This document shows, in pieces, positions 18,772 through 27,807 of a DNA stretch of 64,000 nucleotides. The DNA is from Streptomyces scopuliridis RB72 (GTDB taxonomy: Bacteria > Actinomycetota > Actinomycetes > Streptomycetales > Streptomycetaceae). The position numbers and the translations under genes are program-made. Position 1 is the first letter of the stretch. The number at the start of each line of letters is the position of its first letter. A model generated the notes under the pieces. That model did no database searches, was not told the origin of the DNA, and saw nothing but the letters and a program-made list of their open reading frames with translations. The stretch lies in the NCBI RefSeq assembly GCF_000718095.1, contig NZ_JOEI01000006.1, forward strand, positions 1 through 64,000. The letters run 5' to 3'.

Positions 18772-19416
18772 GTGCGCATCGTGATCGCCGAGGACGACGC
18801 CCTGCTGCGGGCGGGGCTCACGCACCTGCTGCGTGCCGAGGGCATGGAGGTCACCTCCGCCGTCGACAACCCCACCGATCTGCTGGCCGCCATCGCCGCC
18901 GACCGCCCTGACGTCGCGGTCGTGGACGTACGGATGCCGCCGACCTTCCGTGACGAGGGGCTGCGCGCCGCCGTCGAGGCGCGCCGCCGGCAGCCGGGCC
19001 TCGCGGTGCTCGTCCTGTCCGCGCATGTCGAGGACAGCTACGCCACCGAACTGCTGGCCGACGGCGCCGGCGGCGTGGGCTATCTGCTCAAGGAGCGGGT
19101 GGGGAAGGTCGCCGACTTCCTCGAAGCGCTGGAACGGGTGGCCGGGGGCGGTACGGCGATGGACCCGGAGGTCGTCGCGCAGCTGCTGGTACGCCGCCGC
19201 TCCGACGACCCGCTGCTCAGCCTGACCCCGCGCGAGCGCGAGGTGCTGGCGCTGATGGCCGAGGGGCACTCGAACGCGACGATCGCCGGGCTGCTGGTCG
19301 TCTCCGACGGCGCGGTGCACAAGCACATCGGCAATATCTTCAGCAAGTTGGGGCTGCCGACGACGGATGGGAGGCACCGGCGGGTGCTGGCGGTGCTGGC
19401 GTATCTGAAGGCGTGA
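18772..19416 (+). CDS. LuxR/NarL-family response regulator
   Basis: 214 aa. Receiver domain with acidic pocket EDD (residues 7-9), phospho-acceptor D in VVDVRMP (about residue 51) and K in LLKERVG; C-terminal LuxR helix-turn-helix (LTPREREVLALMAEGHSNAT). GTG start with AGGAG, which overlaps the kinase stop. Forms a pair with the preceding kinase. Confidence 0.94.
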   Translation: MRIVIAEDDALLRAGLTHLLRAEGMEVTSAVDNPTDLLAAIAADRPDVAVVDVRMPPTFRDEGLRAAVEARRRQPGLAVLVLSAHVEDSYATELLADGAGGVGYLLKERVGKVADFLEALERVAGGGTAMDPEVVAQLLVRRRSDDPLLSLTPREREVLALMAEGHSNATIAGLLVVSDGAVHKHIGNIFSKLGLPTTDGRHRRVLAVLAYLKA

Positions 19417-19487
19417 CAGCGACGGTGTGATGGCGAAGACGCGATGGCCGCGCCGGGAGAGGCCGCGGCCTGGGGATCGCACCCCTT

Positions 19488-19513
19488 GGGGGGTGGACCT
19501 TGCTCCACCCCCC
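19488..19513 (+). terminator. 10-bp hairpin after response regulator gene
   Basis: GGGGGGTGGA (19488-19497) pairs perfectly with TCCACCCCCC (19504-19513) around a 6-nt loop, about 70 bp after the response regulator stop. No long T-run, as usual in this GC-rich genome. Confidence 0.6.
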
Positions 19514-19638
19514 TTACGGGCGCAGGCCGCATTCCCGCGGCATGCCGGACACGGACAAGCTGAGGACATGCCGGAGCACACACCTCCGGTCCGTACAGCT
19601 CGTACGGCCCCTCCCGTCCGTCCTCAAGGAGTTCCCGC

Positions 19639-20919
19639 ATGTCCCACAACACCCCTGCCCCGGCTTCCACTTCTGGTGCTTCCGCTTCTGATGCTTCCGC
19701 TTCTGGTGCTTCCGCTTCTGGTGCTTCCACCCGCCGGAGTCGTCCTCGGCGGCGGGCTGCCACCCTGATCGCCCTCACGCTGGTGGCCGGGCTGGGTCTG
19801 CCGACGGCGTACAGCGCGGCCTACGCCGACGAGAGCACACGGACCAGCGCGGCGGGCACGCAGAAGGACACGCAGGCGGCCGCGCGGAAGGGCATGCAGA
19901 AGATAGCCGACGGGCTCGTGAGCGACGGCAAGCGTCCCGCCGCGCTCATCAGTACGCGGGAGCGGGACGGCCGTACGGGTACGTACGCCGCCGGGGTCGG
20001 CGACCTGGCGACCGGCGCCCGGGTCCCGGCCGACGGGCAGGTGCGTATCGGCAGCAACACCAAGACCTTCACCGCCGTCGTGGTGCTGCAACTCGTCGGC
20101 GAGGGAAAGATCGACCTCGACGCGCCGATCGAGACCTACCTCCCGAACCTCATCCGCGGCGAGGGCGTCGACGGCCGCCGGATCACCGTACGGCAGCTGC
20201 TCCAGCACACGAGCGGACTGCCCGAGTACACCCAGGCCGTGGCCGGGAACTTCGCGGAGTTCCAGCACCGCTACGCCGAACCGCGCGAGCTGCTCGACCT
20301 CGCCCTCGAAGGCAAGGCGTCCTTCCCGCCGGGCACCAAGTGGGAGTACAGCAACACCAATTACGTCGTCGCCGGCCTCCTCGTCCAGAAGATCACCGGC
20401 CGCCCCCTCGCCGAGGAGATCACCAAGCGGGTCATCGACCGGATCGGGCTCCGGCACACGTACTTCCCGCAGGCGGGCGACATGACGATCCACGAGAAGC
20501 ACCCCAAGGGCTACTTCACCGAGAAGCCCGGCACCCCGCTGCGCGACGTCACGGTGCAGGACCCCTCCTGGGGCTGGGCGGCCGGGGCCATGGTCTCCAC
20601 CAACAGCGATGTCAACCGCTTCTTCACCGCGCTGCTCGACGGCCGCCTGCTCAAGCCGGCCCAGCTCAAGGAAATGCGCACCACCGTCCCGGCCGAGGAC
20701 CCCGTCCCCGGCTCCCGCTACGGACTCGGCCTGATGAGCAAGCCGCTGTCCTGCGGCGGCGTCGCCTGGGGCCACGGCGGCGACATCCCCGGCTACGAAA
20801 CGCGCGGCGGCGTCACGGAGTCCGGCCGCGCCGTCAATGTCGCGGTCACCGTCCTGCCCAGCGATCTGGCCGGGGTGATGGAGGTGGAGAAGGCGGTGGA
20901 CACGGCGCTGTGCCGCTGA
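19639..20919 (+). CDS. Secreted serine hydrolase, D-Ala-D-Ala carboxypeptidase / class C beta-lactamase family
   Basis: 426 aa. Signal peptide after an Ala/Ser repeat N-terminus (SGASA units, 15-bp DNA repeats near 19674-19730) and an Arg-rich n-region; hydrophobic core ATLIALTLVAGLGL, probable cleavage near AYA. Catalytic motifs: S139-N-T-K142 (SxxK), Y-S-N (about 236) and H-G-G (about 377). Enzymes of this fold act on cell-wall peptides, beta-lactams or esters. ATG at 19639 has AAGGAG eight bases upstream. No obvious operon partner. Confidence 0.9.
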   Translation: MSHNTPAPASTSGASASDASASGASASGASTRRSRPRRRAATLIALTLVAGLGLPTAYSAAYADESTRTSAAGTQKDTQAAARKGMQKIADGLVSDGKRPAALISTRERDGRTGTYAAGVGDLATGARVPADGQVRIGSNTKTFTAVVVLQLVGEGKIDLDAPIETYLPNLIRGEGVDGRRITVRQLLQHTSGLPEYTQAVAGNFAEFQHRYAEPRELLDLALEGKASFPPGTKWEYSNTNYVVAGLLVQKITGRPLAEEITKRVIDRIGLRHTYFPQAGDMTIHEKHPKGYFTEKPGTPLRDVTVQDPSWGWAAGAMVSTNSDVNRFFTALLDGRLLKPAQLKEMRTTVPAEDPVPGSRYGLGLMSKPLSCGGVAWGHGGDIPGYETRGGVTESGRAVNVAVTVLPSDLAGVMEVEKAVDTALCR

Positions 20920-20941
20920 GTCCCACACTCCGCAGCGTCCG

Positions 20942-21259
20942 TCAGCCCCCGAGGACCCAGCGCACCGCCGCGGCCACGCCGAGGACCAAGGGCGGCACGA
21001 GCCACCACGGTCCCATCGTGCGCCGCACCGAGGGTACGACCGTGATCAGCAGGGCCAGGGCGCTCGTCGCGAGGGTGAGGGCGCACGACAGCGCGATTCC
21101 GGCGCGTGCGTCGTCGTCCCAGGGGCCCGACGGGCGGATGGTCAGCGCCGTGTAGCAGCACCAGGCGGCGAGCAGCTGCAGGATCACGAGCGGGACGGCT
21201 AGGACCTGCCGCAGACAGCCCTGGTCGTCGGTTGTCGATGGTGGCGGTGGTGGCGTCAT
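20942..21259 (-). CDS. Small three-helix membrane protein, last gene of overlapping operon
   Basis: 105 aa. Pro-rich N-terminus, then three hydrophobic helices (about residues 20-42, 52-76 and 83-102). ATG at 21259 overlaps the stop of the MpaB-like gene by 4 nt. No family recognised with confidence. Coupling suggests it works with the preceding oxygenase-like and membrane proteins. Confidence 0.75.
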   Translation of the reverse strand: MTPPPPPSTTDDQGCLRQVLAVPLVILQLLAAWCCYTALTIRPSGPWDDDARAGIALSCALTLATSALALLITVVPSVRRTMGPWWLVPPLVLGVAAAVRWVLGG

Positions 21260-22005
21260 GTGGCGCGGCGTCGGGCGCGGGCTCGGAGCGCGTACGTGAC
21301 CAGGGCGCGGATCGGGGCGGGTGGGCGGCGTACGGTCAGGGCCGCGCGGAGCGGCTGGTCCAGGAGCGAGGCCGCGACGGCCGGGGCGAGGGGGGCCAGG
21401 GGGGCCGGGAGCCGGGCCGCCAGCAGGCCCTTGCTGGTGGCGGCCCAGAGCGCGCGGCCCGCCTCCGTGGGGGCGAAGTGGCGCGTCTCGTAGTCGCGCA
21501 TCCAGCCCTCCACAGCCGCCAGGTCATGGGCCGAGCCGCCTGCCAAGTCGCCGCTCGTGACCGGGGGTTCGGGCAGGCCGAGGGCGTCCGAGAGGGCCAT
21601 GTGGAAGGCGTACGCCGCGTCCCGTTCCGCTTCGGTGACGTGCCGGTGGCCGTGGGCGTCGATGAACCGCAGGGGGCAGACGGTGAAGCAGGCCAGTACG
21701 TAGTGCATCAGCTCGGGCGTGATGCCGGGCCGGTCGTGGATCCGGCGCAGGCTGTCGACGACCCGCCTGCCCTCCGCGCTGTCCAGGCCCTCTCCGATCA
21801 GGGTGAACATGGCGACCCCGGTCGCCTTGGCCCGGCCGCGCGGCTCGTTGGTCATCCGGCCGCCGGCGGCCAGTACGTGGGCGATGTCCGGGATGCCGAA
21901 GGTACGGACGAAGCCGAGGGTGAGTCCGACCCGGGACTCCTCCGGCATCGTCTCCAGGACGAGCCGCGCGTAGGCGCGGTACGCGCCGCGCGTTCCGGCG
22001 GTCAT
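21256..22005 (-). CDS. MpaB-like oxygenase family protein (DUF2236-related)
   Basis: 249 aa. The sequence follows the pattern of the MpaB/latex-clearing-protein superfamily: FVRTFGIPDIAHVLAAGGRM, then RIHDRPGITPELMHYVLACF and CPLRFIDAHGHRHVTEAERD, with conserved His and Arg residues thought to bind heme in characterised relatives. ATG at 22005 overlaps the preceding stop (ATGA). The frame upstream of this ATG is a shadow of the neighbouring gene. Fourth of five overlapping genes; whether this member is active is unknown. Confidence 0.75.
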   Translation of the reverse strand: MTAGTRGAYRAYARLVLETMPEESRVGLTLGFVRTFGIPDIAHVLAAGGRMTNEPRGRAKATGVAMFTLIGEGLDSAEGRRVVDSLRRIHDRPGITPELMHYVLACFTVCPLRFIDAHGHRHVTEAERDAAYAFHMALSDALGLPEPPVTSGDLAGGSAHDLAAVEGWMRDYETRHFAPTEAGRALWAATSKGLLAARLPAPLAPLAPAVAASLLDQPLRAALTVRRPPAPIRALVTYALRARARRRAT

Positions 22006-23264
22006 CCGGCCGCGGTGGCGACGGCCAGCGCCTCGCCGGTCAGGGGCGCGTACAGATAGCGGGCGACCCGTACCAAGTGCGCGCGCTCCTCCCCCGGTTC
22101 CGCGTCCAGGCCGGGCAGTGGGGCCTGGTCCTCGCGCGGGCGCGGCGGCGTCCCGGCGTTCAGCGCCTCGCCGGCGAAGCGCAGCGCGGCGGCGACGATC
22201 AGCGCCGCCCGGTCGCCGTCGTCGAGGCGGGCCCGCTCGGCGACGGCGGTGGCCGCGGTGACCACCGCCGGATCGACCCACGGCCGCAGCGTCAACTGCC
22301 CGTCACGTATCTCCAGTCCGCGCCTGGCGGTACGCCACTCCAGGTCCCGGAACGCCAGCCGTTCGGTCCAGGCCGACGGCGGCGCTTCCAGGGCCAGCCG
22401 GCGGTCCGCGCGGTAGACCAGGTCCCACAGCGGGCGCAGGGCCTGGTAGTCGCGGCGCCTGCGCGTCCAGGCGGCGACGGCCGGTCCGGCGAAACCCGCG
22501 GTGATGAGTACGGCTCCGAGCGCGGCGAACGCGGGGCCCACGGCGGTGCTCAGCCACTCCACCCCGTCGACCTCCGCGAAGGCCGCACCGATCGCGATGA
22601 GCTTGCACGCGACATAGCCGCAGGCCACGAGCCCGCCGACGGCGATCAGCCGGATGCCTCGGCGCAGCCATCCGTACGGCAGCCCGGAGGCGTGCCCGGA
22701 GCACACCCTGCTGATGTCGAGCAGCGCGAAGCCGAACAGCGCCTGGTAGATGACGAGGAAGACGGCGATCTGCGGAATCGTCGCGAAGGTGGTGTCGAAC
22801 GTGAGGGGTGTCTCCGGGCTGTCCGCTCCCCCCGTGAAGAACAGCGCGATCATCACCGGGACCAGCACCGCGAACACCGCGAGCCGCCGTCGCGCCTGGC
22901 GCCAGGTGGCGCCGGTCGCCGCGTCCCACACCCGTGAATTGGTGCGTTCCTTCGGCGGGGTCCACATCCGCGCCAGCACGACGGCCGCGGCGGAGAACCC
23001 CGTAATGCCCAGATAGACGAGCAGAGTCGCCAGGTTGCCGCGGCCCGTGAGGCGGTCGATCAGCCGGTACAGCACCGGGGACGCCACCACGAACGCGGTC
23101 GCCGGGGCCGCGATCGTCACGGCGACGACGAGCAGACCGTGGGACGGATCCCGCCGCCACGCCCGGAGCTTCAGTACGGCGACGACCCAGGCGAGCGTGC
23201 CGATGCCGAGGTAGACCGCGTTGAACGGCGCCTCGGATATGCCGGACGCGCCGCCCTCAGACAT
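22002..23264 (-). CDS. MAB_1171c-type multi-pass membrane protein
   Basis: 420 aa. Seven or more hydrophobic helices in the first about 250 residues, then a cytoplasmic C-terminal part (WDLVYRADRRLALEAPPSAW and onward). The layout and the position after an XRE regulator and an ImmA/IrrE-like gene match the MAB_1171c family of putative transporters in actinobacteria. ATG at 23264 overlaps the upstream stop by 8 nt. Transport activity is not demonstrated for the family as far as I know. Confidence 0.8.
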   Translation of the reverse strand: MSEGGASGISEAPFNAVYLGIGTLAWVVAVLKLRAWRRDPSHGLLVVAVTIAAPATAFVVASPVLYRLIDRLTGRGNLATLLVYLGITGFSAAAVVLARMWTPPKERTNSRVWDAATGATWRQARRRLAVFAVLVPVMIALFFTGGADSPETPLTFDTTFATIPQIAVFLVIYQALFGFALLDISRVCSGHASGLPYGWLRRGIRLIAVGGLVACGYVACKLIAIGAAFAEVDGVEWLSTAVGPAFAALGAVLITAGFAGPAVAAWTRRRRDYQALRPLWDLVYRADRRLALEAPPSAWTERLAFRDLEWRTARRGLEIRDGQLTLRPWVDPAVVTAATAVAERARLDDGDRAALIVAAALRFAGEALNAGTPPRPREDQAPLPGLDAEPGEERAHLVRVARYLYAPLTGEALAVATAAG

Positions 23265-23826
23265 GCTGTCCCTTGCGATGCTCCAGCGCGGGCGCCAGCT
23301 GGGACGTCGTCCCGGCTCCGGGCGCCAGCACAAGAATGCGCGTCAACTCGGCCCCCAGGATCTCCGCTTCCTCTTCCGCGGCACCATCGTAGTGCGAGCG
23401 TCCGAGGACCAGCCGGATCATGTCGGCGTCGATCGTGGGCAGTTCCACATGGGCCGTGTCCTCGTCGGCCGCCGGGGCCTCGGCCAGATGCCCGCAGAGG
23501 AGATGCGCGAGTTCATGGCAGATGATGTGGGCCTGGTGCAGGTCCGAGGTCTCCTGCTCGAAGTAGATCACGTCGGATTCCGCGCGGCGTTCCACGAACC
23601 CCGACGGCTCTTCCACCCGCATCCGGCGCGGAACGAGCCGTACGGGACGCCCCGACCGGTCGGCGACCGCGGCGCACAGCTCTTCGACCGTGCTCAGCTG
23701 CGGCAGATCCAGCTCTCTGACCATGGCCCGCATCCGGCGGCGGGTACGTCCAAGATCTCGCACGATCTCCCCATCAGCATCAGCCAGTCGCCAGTGTCCC
23801 AACGGCGTCCGCCGGTAGTCGGTCAC
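23257..23826 (-). CDS. ImmA/IrrE-like metallopeptidase domain protein
   Basis: 189 aa. Zinc-protease motif ICHELAHLLCGH (H-E-x-x-H) in the middle, preceded by a beta-rich segment (RPVRLVPRRM, VIYFEQETSDLHQAH). ImmA/IrrE proteins cleave or inactivate cognate XRE repressors in several phage and stress systems. Here it lies directly after an XRE gene with a 4-nt overlap, so regulation of that repressor is a plausible role. ATG at 23826. Confidence 0.85.
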   Translation of the reverse strand: MTDYRRTPLGHWRLADADGEIVRDLGRTRRRMRAMVRELDLPQLSTVEELCAAVADRSGRPVRLVPRRMRVEEPSGFVERRAESDVIYFEQETSDLHQAHIICHELAHLLCGHLAEAPAADEDTAHVELPTIDADMIRLVLGRSHYDGAAEEEAEILGAELTRILVLAPGAGTTSQLAPALEHRKGQHV

Positions 23827-24383
23827 GCGTCGGGGCGGCCGTCGGAGCGGCCGTCGGGCAGTCCGACCGCCCTCCTCAGTTGTTCCACAACAGTGAGGGC
23901 GGCGTCCTGCATTTCCGGGGGAAGGCCGGCCGCCCGCATGGCGATACGTTCCACCCGGGCGTCCCGCAGCGCCTCGATCTTCCGCAGATCGCGCTCGACG
24001 GCCTGGGCGGTGGCGGAGTCGCTGAAGTAGTCCAGCGGGATGCCGAAGAACTTGGCGATCTTCACCGCGTTCTCCAGGCTGGGCTTCTGTGTGCCCTTGC
24101 GGAGGTTGCCGATATAGGTGCCGCTGAGGCCGGTCCCCTCGGCGATCTCCGAGTCGCGCCAGGGGCGGCCCAGATCCTTCGGATAGATCACCGAGATCAC
24201 ACGCCGGAAGCGCGCCGCGAAGTCCAGCGGTTCCGACGGCTCCTGACTGTCCCGACCGTCCCCGCTGTCGCGACTGCCCCTACTGTCGCGACTGTCCCCA
24301 CTGTCGCCAGTGTCGTCAGTGTCGCCAGATCGAAGAGCCGACGCTTCTGAGCGTGGAGAATCGGTGGCCATGTGCCGGATCAT
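23823..24383 (-). CDS. XRE-family helix-turn-helix regulator
   Basis: 186 aa. Low-complexity Asp/Ser/Gly/Arg N-terminus (about 15-50, 9-bp DNA repeats at about 24240-24320), then a HTH domain with WRDSEIAEGTGLSGTYIGNL and KPSLENAVKIAKFFGIPLDY, a C-terminal helical part and an acidic tail. ATG at 24383 with AAGAG upstream; ATG at 24371 is an alternative. First gene of the five-gene overlapping operon, hence its likely autoregulator. Confidence 0.85.
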   Translation of the reverse strand: MIRHMATDSPRSEASALRSGDTDDTGDSGDSRDSRGSRDSGDGRDSQEPSEPLDFAARFRRVISVIYPKDLGRPWRDSEIAEGTGLSGTYIGNLRKGTQKPSLENAVKIAKFFGIPLDYFSDSATAQAVERDLRKIEALRDARVERIAMRAAGLPPEMQDAALTVVEQLRRAVGLPDGRSDGRPDA

Positions 24384-24754
24384 AGAACTCTTCGGCCGTC
24401 GGCGGGGATCACGCCGTCGTACCGATTTACACGATCGTTGCGATTAAGCGGGCCAAAAGGCGTGCCGCGCAGGGAATCGCCGTCGACCACCAGCTGGTCA
24501 ATCAACAATAGTTGACTTCTGCTCGGCGCAGGTAGCAGGATCGACGACGCTGGCGCGTGCACGTCATGAGAGTTCCCGCAGCGGGACCTGGGTCTGCGGG
24601 CGCTGGGCGCCGCTGCCCCACGGGGGTGGGCAACAGTGCCCGGCGCCAAGGCCTGTCCGGCGGACAGGCCCCAACGCCCTCATGGCGCGCTCGCAACGGC
24701 TGTGCCGGACGGGCGGGGGCCATGAGGGCCTTTGGTGGAGTTGGACCGTGCGCG
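24384..24754. other. 371-bp intergenic region
   Basis: Holds the promoter of the XRE operon and, near 24650-24670, a palindromic hairpin. No gene recognised. Confidence 0.5.
24650..24670. repeat. Palindrome GGCCTGTCC-GGC-GGACAGGCC
   Basis: Nine-base-pair perfect arms with a 3-nt loop, just before the stop of the minus-strand surface protein gene region. A near-identical palindrome occurs at 37730-37747. Could be a terminator or a dispersed repeat. Confidence 0.7.
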
Positions 24755-26527
24755 TCAGGCCGCTGTACGGGTCCCGCGCCTGCGGGTGATGACCACCAGC
24801 GCGCCGCCCGCCGCGAGTACGGCCGCGCTCGCCCAGGCGATCGCCGACGTACCGCTGCTACCGGTCTGGGCCAGGGCGCCGGTGCCGCCGCCCGTGGTGC
24901 CCGCGGTGGCGTTCGGGTATGTGGTGGTGGTCTGGGTCTGGGGCTGGTTGCCGCCCGAGCCGCCCGCCGAACCGCCCGTCGAGCCGCCGGTGCCGGCGGC
25001 GTCCGTCACATTCACCGTGAAGAACGCCTGGTTGTTCGCCTTGTTGGTGTCGAACGTCAACTCAGCGCCCCACTCGGACATATGACGTACGACGCCGCGG
25101 GTCGTCGCCGGCGCGTCCTCGTCGACCTTCAGCACGAACGGCAGCGTCGCGACCTTGCCCACGGGGAACGGCGAGCCGATCCAGCAGAGGTAGGCGGGAG
25201 CATCGGGATCGGGTTCGCCCGTGCCGTCGCCGTTCCAGAGGCGGCAGCGCTCCGGCACCTTCACCGCCCTCGTGCCCTTGGGGATGTTGACCAGCAGCGA
25301 GATCTGGCCGTCGGTGGTGATGAGGTCGACGGAAGCGGGGCCGTCGTTGCGGATCTTCGCCGCCAGGGTGACGGTGTCGCCCGGATCGGCGGTGACGGTG
25401 TCCCCGGTGACGTCGAGATCGGCGGTGTTGACCGCGTTGACGATCCATCGCCACCACTCAGTCAAGGACTCGCTGGGCGGAGCGGCGCCGTCCGGAACGA
25501 GCGCGAGCTCAGGCCCGGAGCCGTTGCCGCTCTTCGCGCTCGTCGGCACGGTGGCGGCGAGGGGCGTCACCCGGTAGTCCACGAACTCGAAGAGCGCCGT
25601 CTTCTTGACGTCGAAACCCACGGACGTGGACAGCCGGTACCGCTTGCCCGGTTCGACGGGCGTGCTGATACGGCACACCGCCTCGGGCAGCGTCCGCCCG
25701 TTGCCGGACGGAAGGTCGGTGGTGCCGTACACACAGTTCGAGAACCGCTGCGCGAAGCCGAGTTCATGGGAGGTGCCGATCCGCAGTTCCACGCCCTGAG
25801 CCGTCAGCGACCCGGTGTTGGCGACGGTGATCGGGGCGTCGAGCGTGCTGCCGGGCTCGGCGGTGTCCGTCTGGGGGAGCCGGCTCACGACCAGATTCAC
25901 CGCGCCGACGGTGACCTTGACGGTGGTGTCGATCACCTTCGCGTTGGAGGAGGTGGCGTAGACCCGGGCGGTACCCGTCGTGCCGAGCGCGGCGCCCGGC
26001 TTGGCTCTCATTTCGATGAGCCCGCCCTCGTAACCGTCCGGAGCGATGTCCCCGACAGGCCACGCGCACACGTCGCCCGGGCAGCCGGAGCCGAGGATAT
26101 CGGTGAAGGCGGAGATGCCGGACACGTCGATCTTGACGACCACGTCCTTGGCGGTGCCGCCGTCGGGGTCGCCAGGGACGCCCCAACTGATCTGCGGCGG
26201 GTCGCTCTCGGCGGGCTGCGGCAGGCCGACCTCGTTCCGGACGACGTGGAACTTCAGGACGGGACCGTCCTGTGCGGCTTGCGGGCGGTCCGCCTGGGCG
26301 GCGGGCTGCGGGCGGTTCGCCTCGGCGGCGGGCTGCGGACCGTTCGCCTCGGCGGCGGGCTGCGAACCATTCGCCTGGGCGGCGGGCTGCGAACCATTCG
26401 CCTGCGCGGCGGGCTGCGGACGCGACGGGTCCGCCTGAGCGGGGGTACCGACGAGCGCGGCGCCGAGGAGAACGACCGCGACGGCGGCCGGGGTGGCGGA
26501 CCATCGGCGTCGACTGGGTAGTGACAT
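24755..26527 (-). CDS. Secreted surface protein with LAxTG sorting signal
   Basis: 590 aa. Signal peptide (SATPAAVAVVLLGAALVGTPAQA), then a repeat of QPAAQANGS-like nonapeptides (27-bp DNA units at about 26285-26425), beta-sandwich domains of the DUF11/CARDB kind (TVANTGSLTAQGVELRI; AKIRNDGPASVDLITT), a Gly/Ser/Thr linker, and a C-terminal LAQTG, hydrophobic helix and RRRGTRTAA tail. LAxTG is the motif of class E sortases in Streptomyces, so the protein is probably wall-anchored. No sortase gene is in the window. ATG at 26527 with AAAGG about 10 nt upstream. Confidence 0.88.
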   Translation of the reverse strand: MSLPSRRRWSATPAAVAVVLLGAALVGTPAQADPSRPQPAAQANGSQPAAQANGSQPAAEANGPQPAAEANRPQPAAQADRPQAAQDGPVLKFHVVRNEVGLPQPAESDPPQISWGVPGDPDGGTAKDVVVKIDVSGISAFTDILGSGCPGDVCAWPVGDIAPDGYEGGLIEMRAKPGAALGTTGTARVYATSSNAKVIDTTVKVTVGAVNLVVSRLPQTDTAEPGSTLDAPITVANTGSLTAQGVELRIGTSHELGFAQRFSNCVYGTTDLPSGNGRTLPEAVCRISTPVEPGKRYRLSTSVGFDVKKTALFEFVDYRVTPLAATVPTSAKSGNGSGPELALVPDGAAPPSESLTEWWRWIVNAVNTADLDVTGDTVTADPGDTVTLAAKIRNDGPASVDLITTDGQISLLVNIPKGTRAVKVPERCRLWNGDGTGEPDPDAPAYLCWIGSPFPVGKVATLPFVLKVDEDAPATTRGVVRHMSEWGAELTFDTNKANNQAFFTVNVTDAAGTGGSTGGSAGGSGGNQPQTQTTTTYPNATAGTTGGGTGALAQTGSSGTSAIAWASAAVLAAGGALVVITRRRGTRTAA

Positions 26528-26726
26528 CTCGCGGATACCTTTCCGTTTACCGGACGTTGGCTTCCAGATGTCCTGTGCGACAGGTGGGCGTGGCGAATGG
26601 TTGTGCGGAGGTGAACGTTCCGCTCATGCGTGGCGCTCGTGCGTGGCGACGCCGCGGCCGGGCGGGGGTGCCCTTGGACACGTTATTGACCGGAAACGTA
26701 CGCGCGCGTCCTGCTACCGTCCCCCG

Positions 26727-27692
26727 GTGTTCTCCCTCCGCGAGCCCGCCTTGTTCACCCGGCTGCGCGACGCACAGCGCGTGCTCATCGCCGGGGCCGG
26801 CGGTGGCTTCGACATCTACGCGGGACTCCCGCTCGCCCTGGCCCTGCGCGCGGCGGGAAAGGACGTCCATCTGGCCAATCTCTCGTTCGCCCATCTGTAC
26901 GGTCTGAACACGGACGTCTGGTTGGCGCCCGATGTCGCGGCCGTCCGCCCCGACACCGTGGCCCGTGGCGGCTACTTCCCCGAGCGCACCCTCGCCCAGT
27001 GGCTGGAGCAGCGCGGGCTGCCGTCGACCGTGTACGCCTTCCCCGCCACGGGAGTTCGGCCGCTGCGCGCCGCCTACCGAGCGCTGATCAGCCACTTGGG
27101 CGGCGTCGACGCGATCGTCCTCGTGGACGGCGGAACCGACATCCTCATGCGCGGCGACGAGTCCGGACTCGGCACCCCCGAGGAGGACATGGCCAGCCTC
27201 GGCGCGGTGAACGGACTGGACGAGGTGCCCGTCCGGCTCGTGGTCTGCGTCGGCTTCGGGGTGGACTCGTACCACGGCGTCAGCCACGCCCTCGTCCTGG
27301 AGAATCTGGCGGCCCTGGAACGCGAGGGCGCCTACCTCGGGGCGTTCTCCCTGCCCGGCGCCAGCGAGGAAGGCGCGCTCTACCTCGACGCCGTCGCCCA
27401 CGCGCATGCCGCCACACCGGACCATCCGAGCATCGTCCACGGCTCCATAGCCGCCGCCGTACGCGGGGACTTCGGCGACATCCAGTTCACCGAGCGGACC
27501 AAGCACAGCGAGCTGTTCATCAATCCGCTGATGGCCCTGTACTTCTGCGTGGACGCGCCGGGCCTGGCCCGCCGGAATCTCTATCTCGACCGGCTGGAGA
27601 GGACCCACCTCACGCGCCAGATCAGCACCGTCATCGAGGAGTTCCGCGACGAACTCCCGCGCCAGCGCCCGCCGCGCGCGATCCCGCACTGA
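26727..27692 (+). CDS. DUF1152 domain protein
   Basis: 321 aa. Begins VFSLREPALFTRLRDAQRVL, with a glycine-rich GAGGGFDIYAGLPLA loop, GGVDAIVLVDGGTDILMRGD and a C-terminal FINPLMALYF; this is the DUF1152 family, function unknown. GTG at 26727 lies six bases after a -10-like TACCGT (26715-26720) and has no Shine-Dalgarno sequence, so the message is probably leaderless. Divergent from the surface-protein gene. Confidence 0.85.
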   Translation: MFSLREPALFTRLRDAQRVLIAGAGGGFDIYAGLPLALALRAAGKDVHLANLSFAHLYGLNTDVWLAPDVAAVRPDTVARGGYFPERTLAQWLEQRGLPSTVYAFPATGVRPLRAAYRALISHLGGVDAIVLVDGGTDILMRGDESGLGTPEEDMASLGAVNGLDEVPVRLVVCVGFGVDSYHGVSHALVLENLAALEREGAYLGAFSLPGASEEGALYLDAVAHAHAATPDHPSIVHGSIAAAVRGDFGDIQFTERTKHSELFINPLMALYFCVDAPGLARRNLYLDRLERTHLTRQISTVIEEFRDELPRQRPPRAIPH

Positions 27693-27807
27693 TCCGAATC
27701 CGTATGTCCTCCGCGCCACGTTGTGCGACTTTTGGTCGGTGTTCCGGCCGGGCGCGCACCTCGGACGGGCAACACCGCTACTTCTTCATCTCCGAAGGGC
27801 CGAGGGC

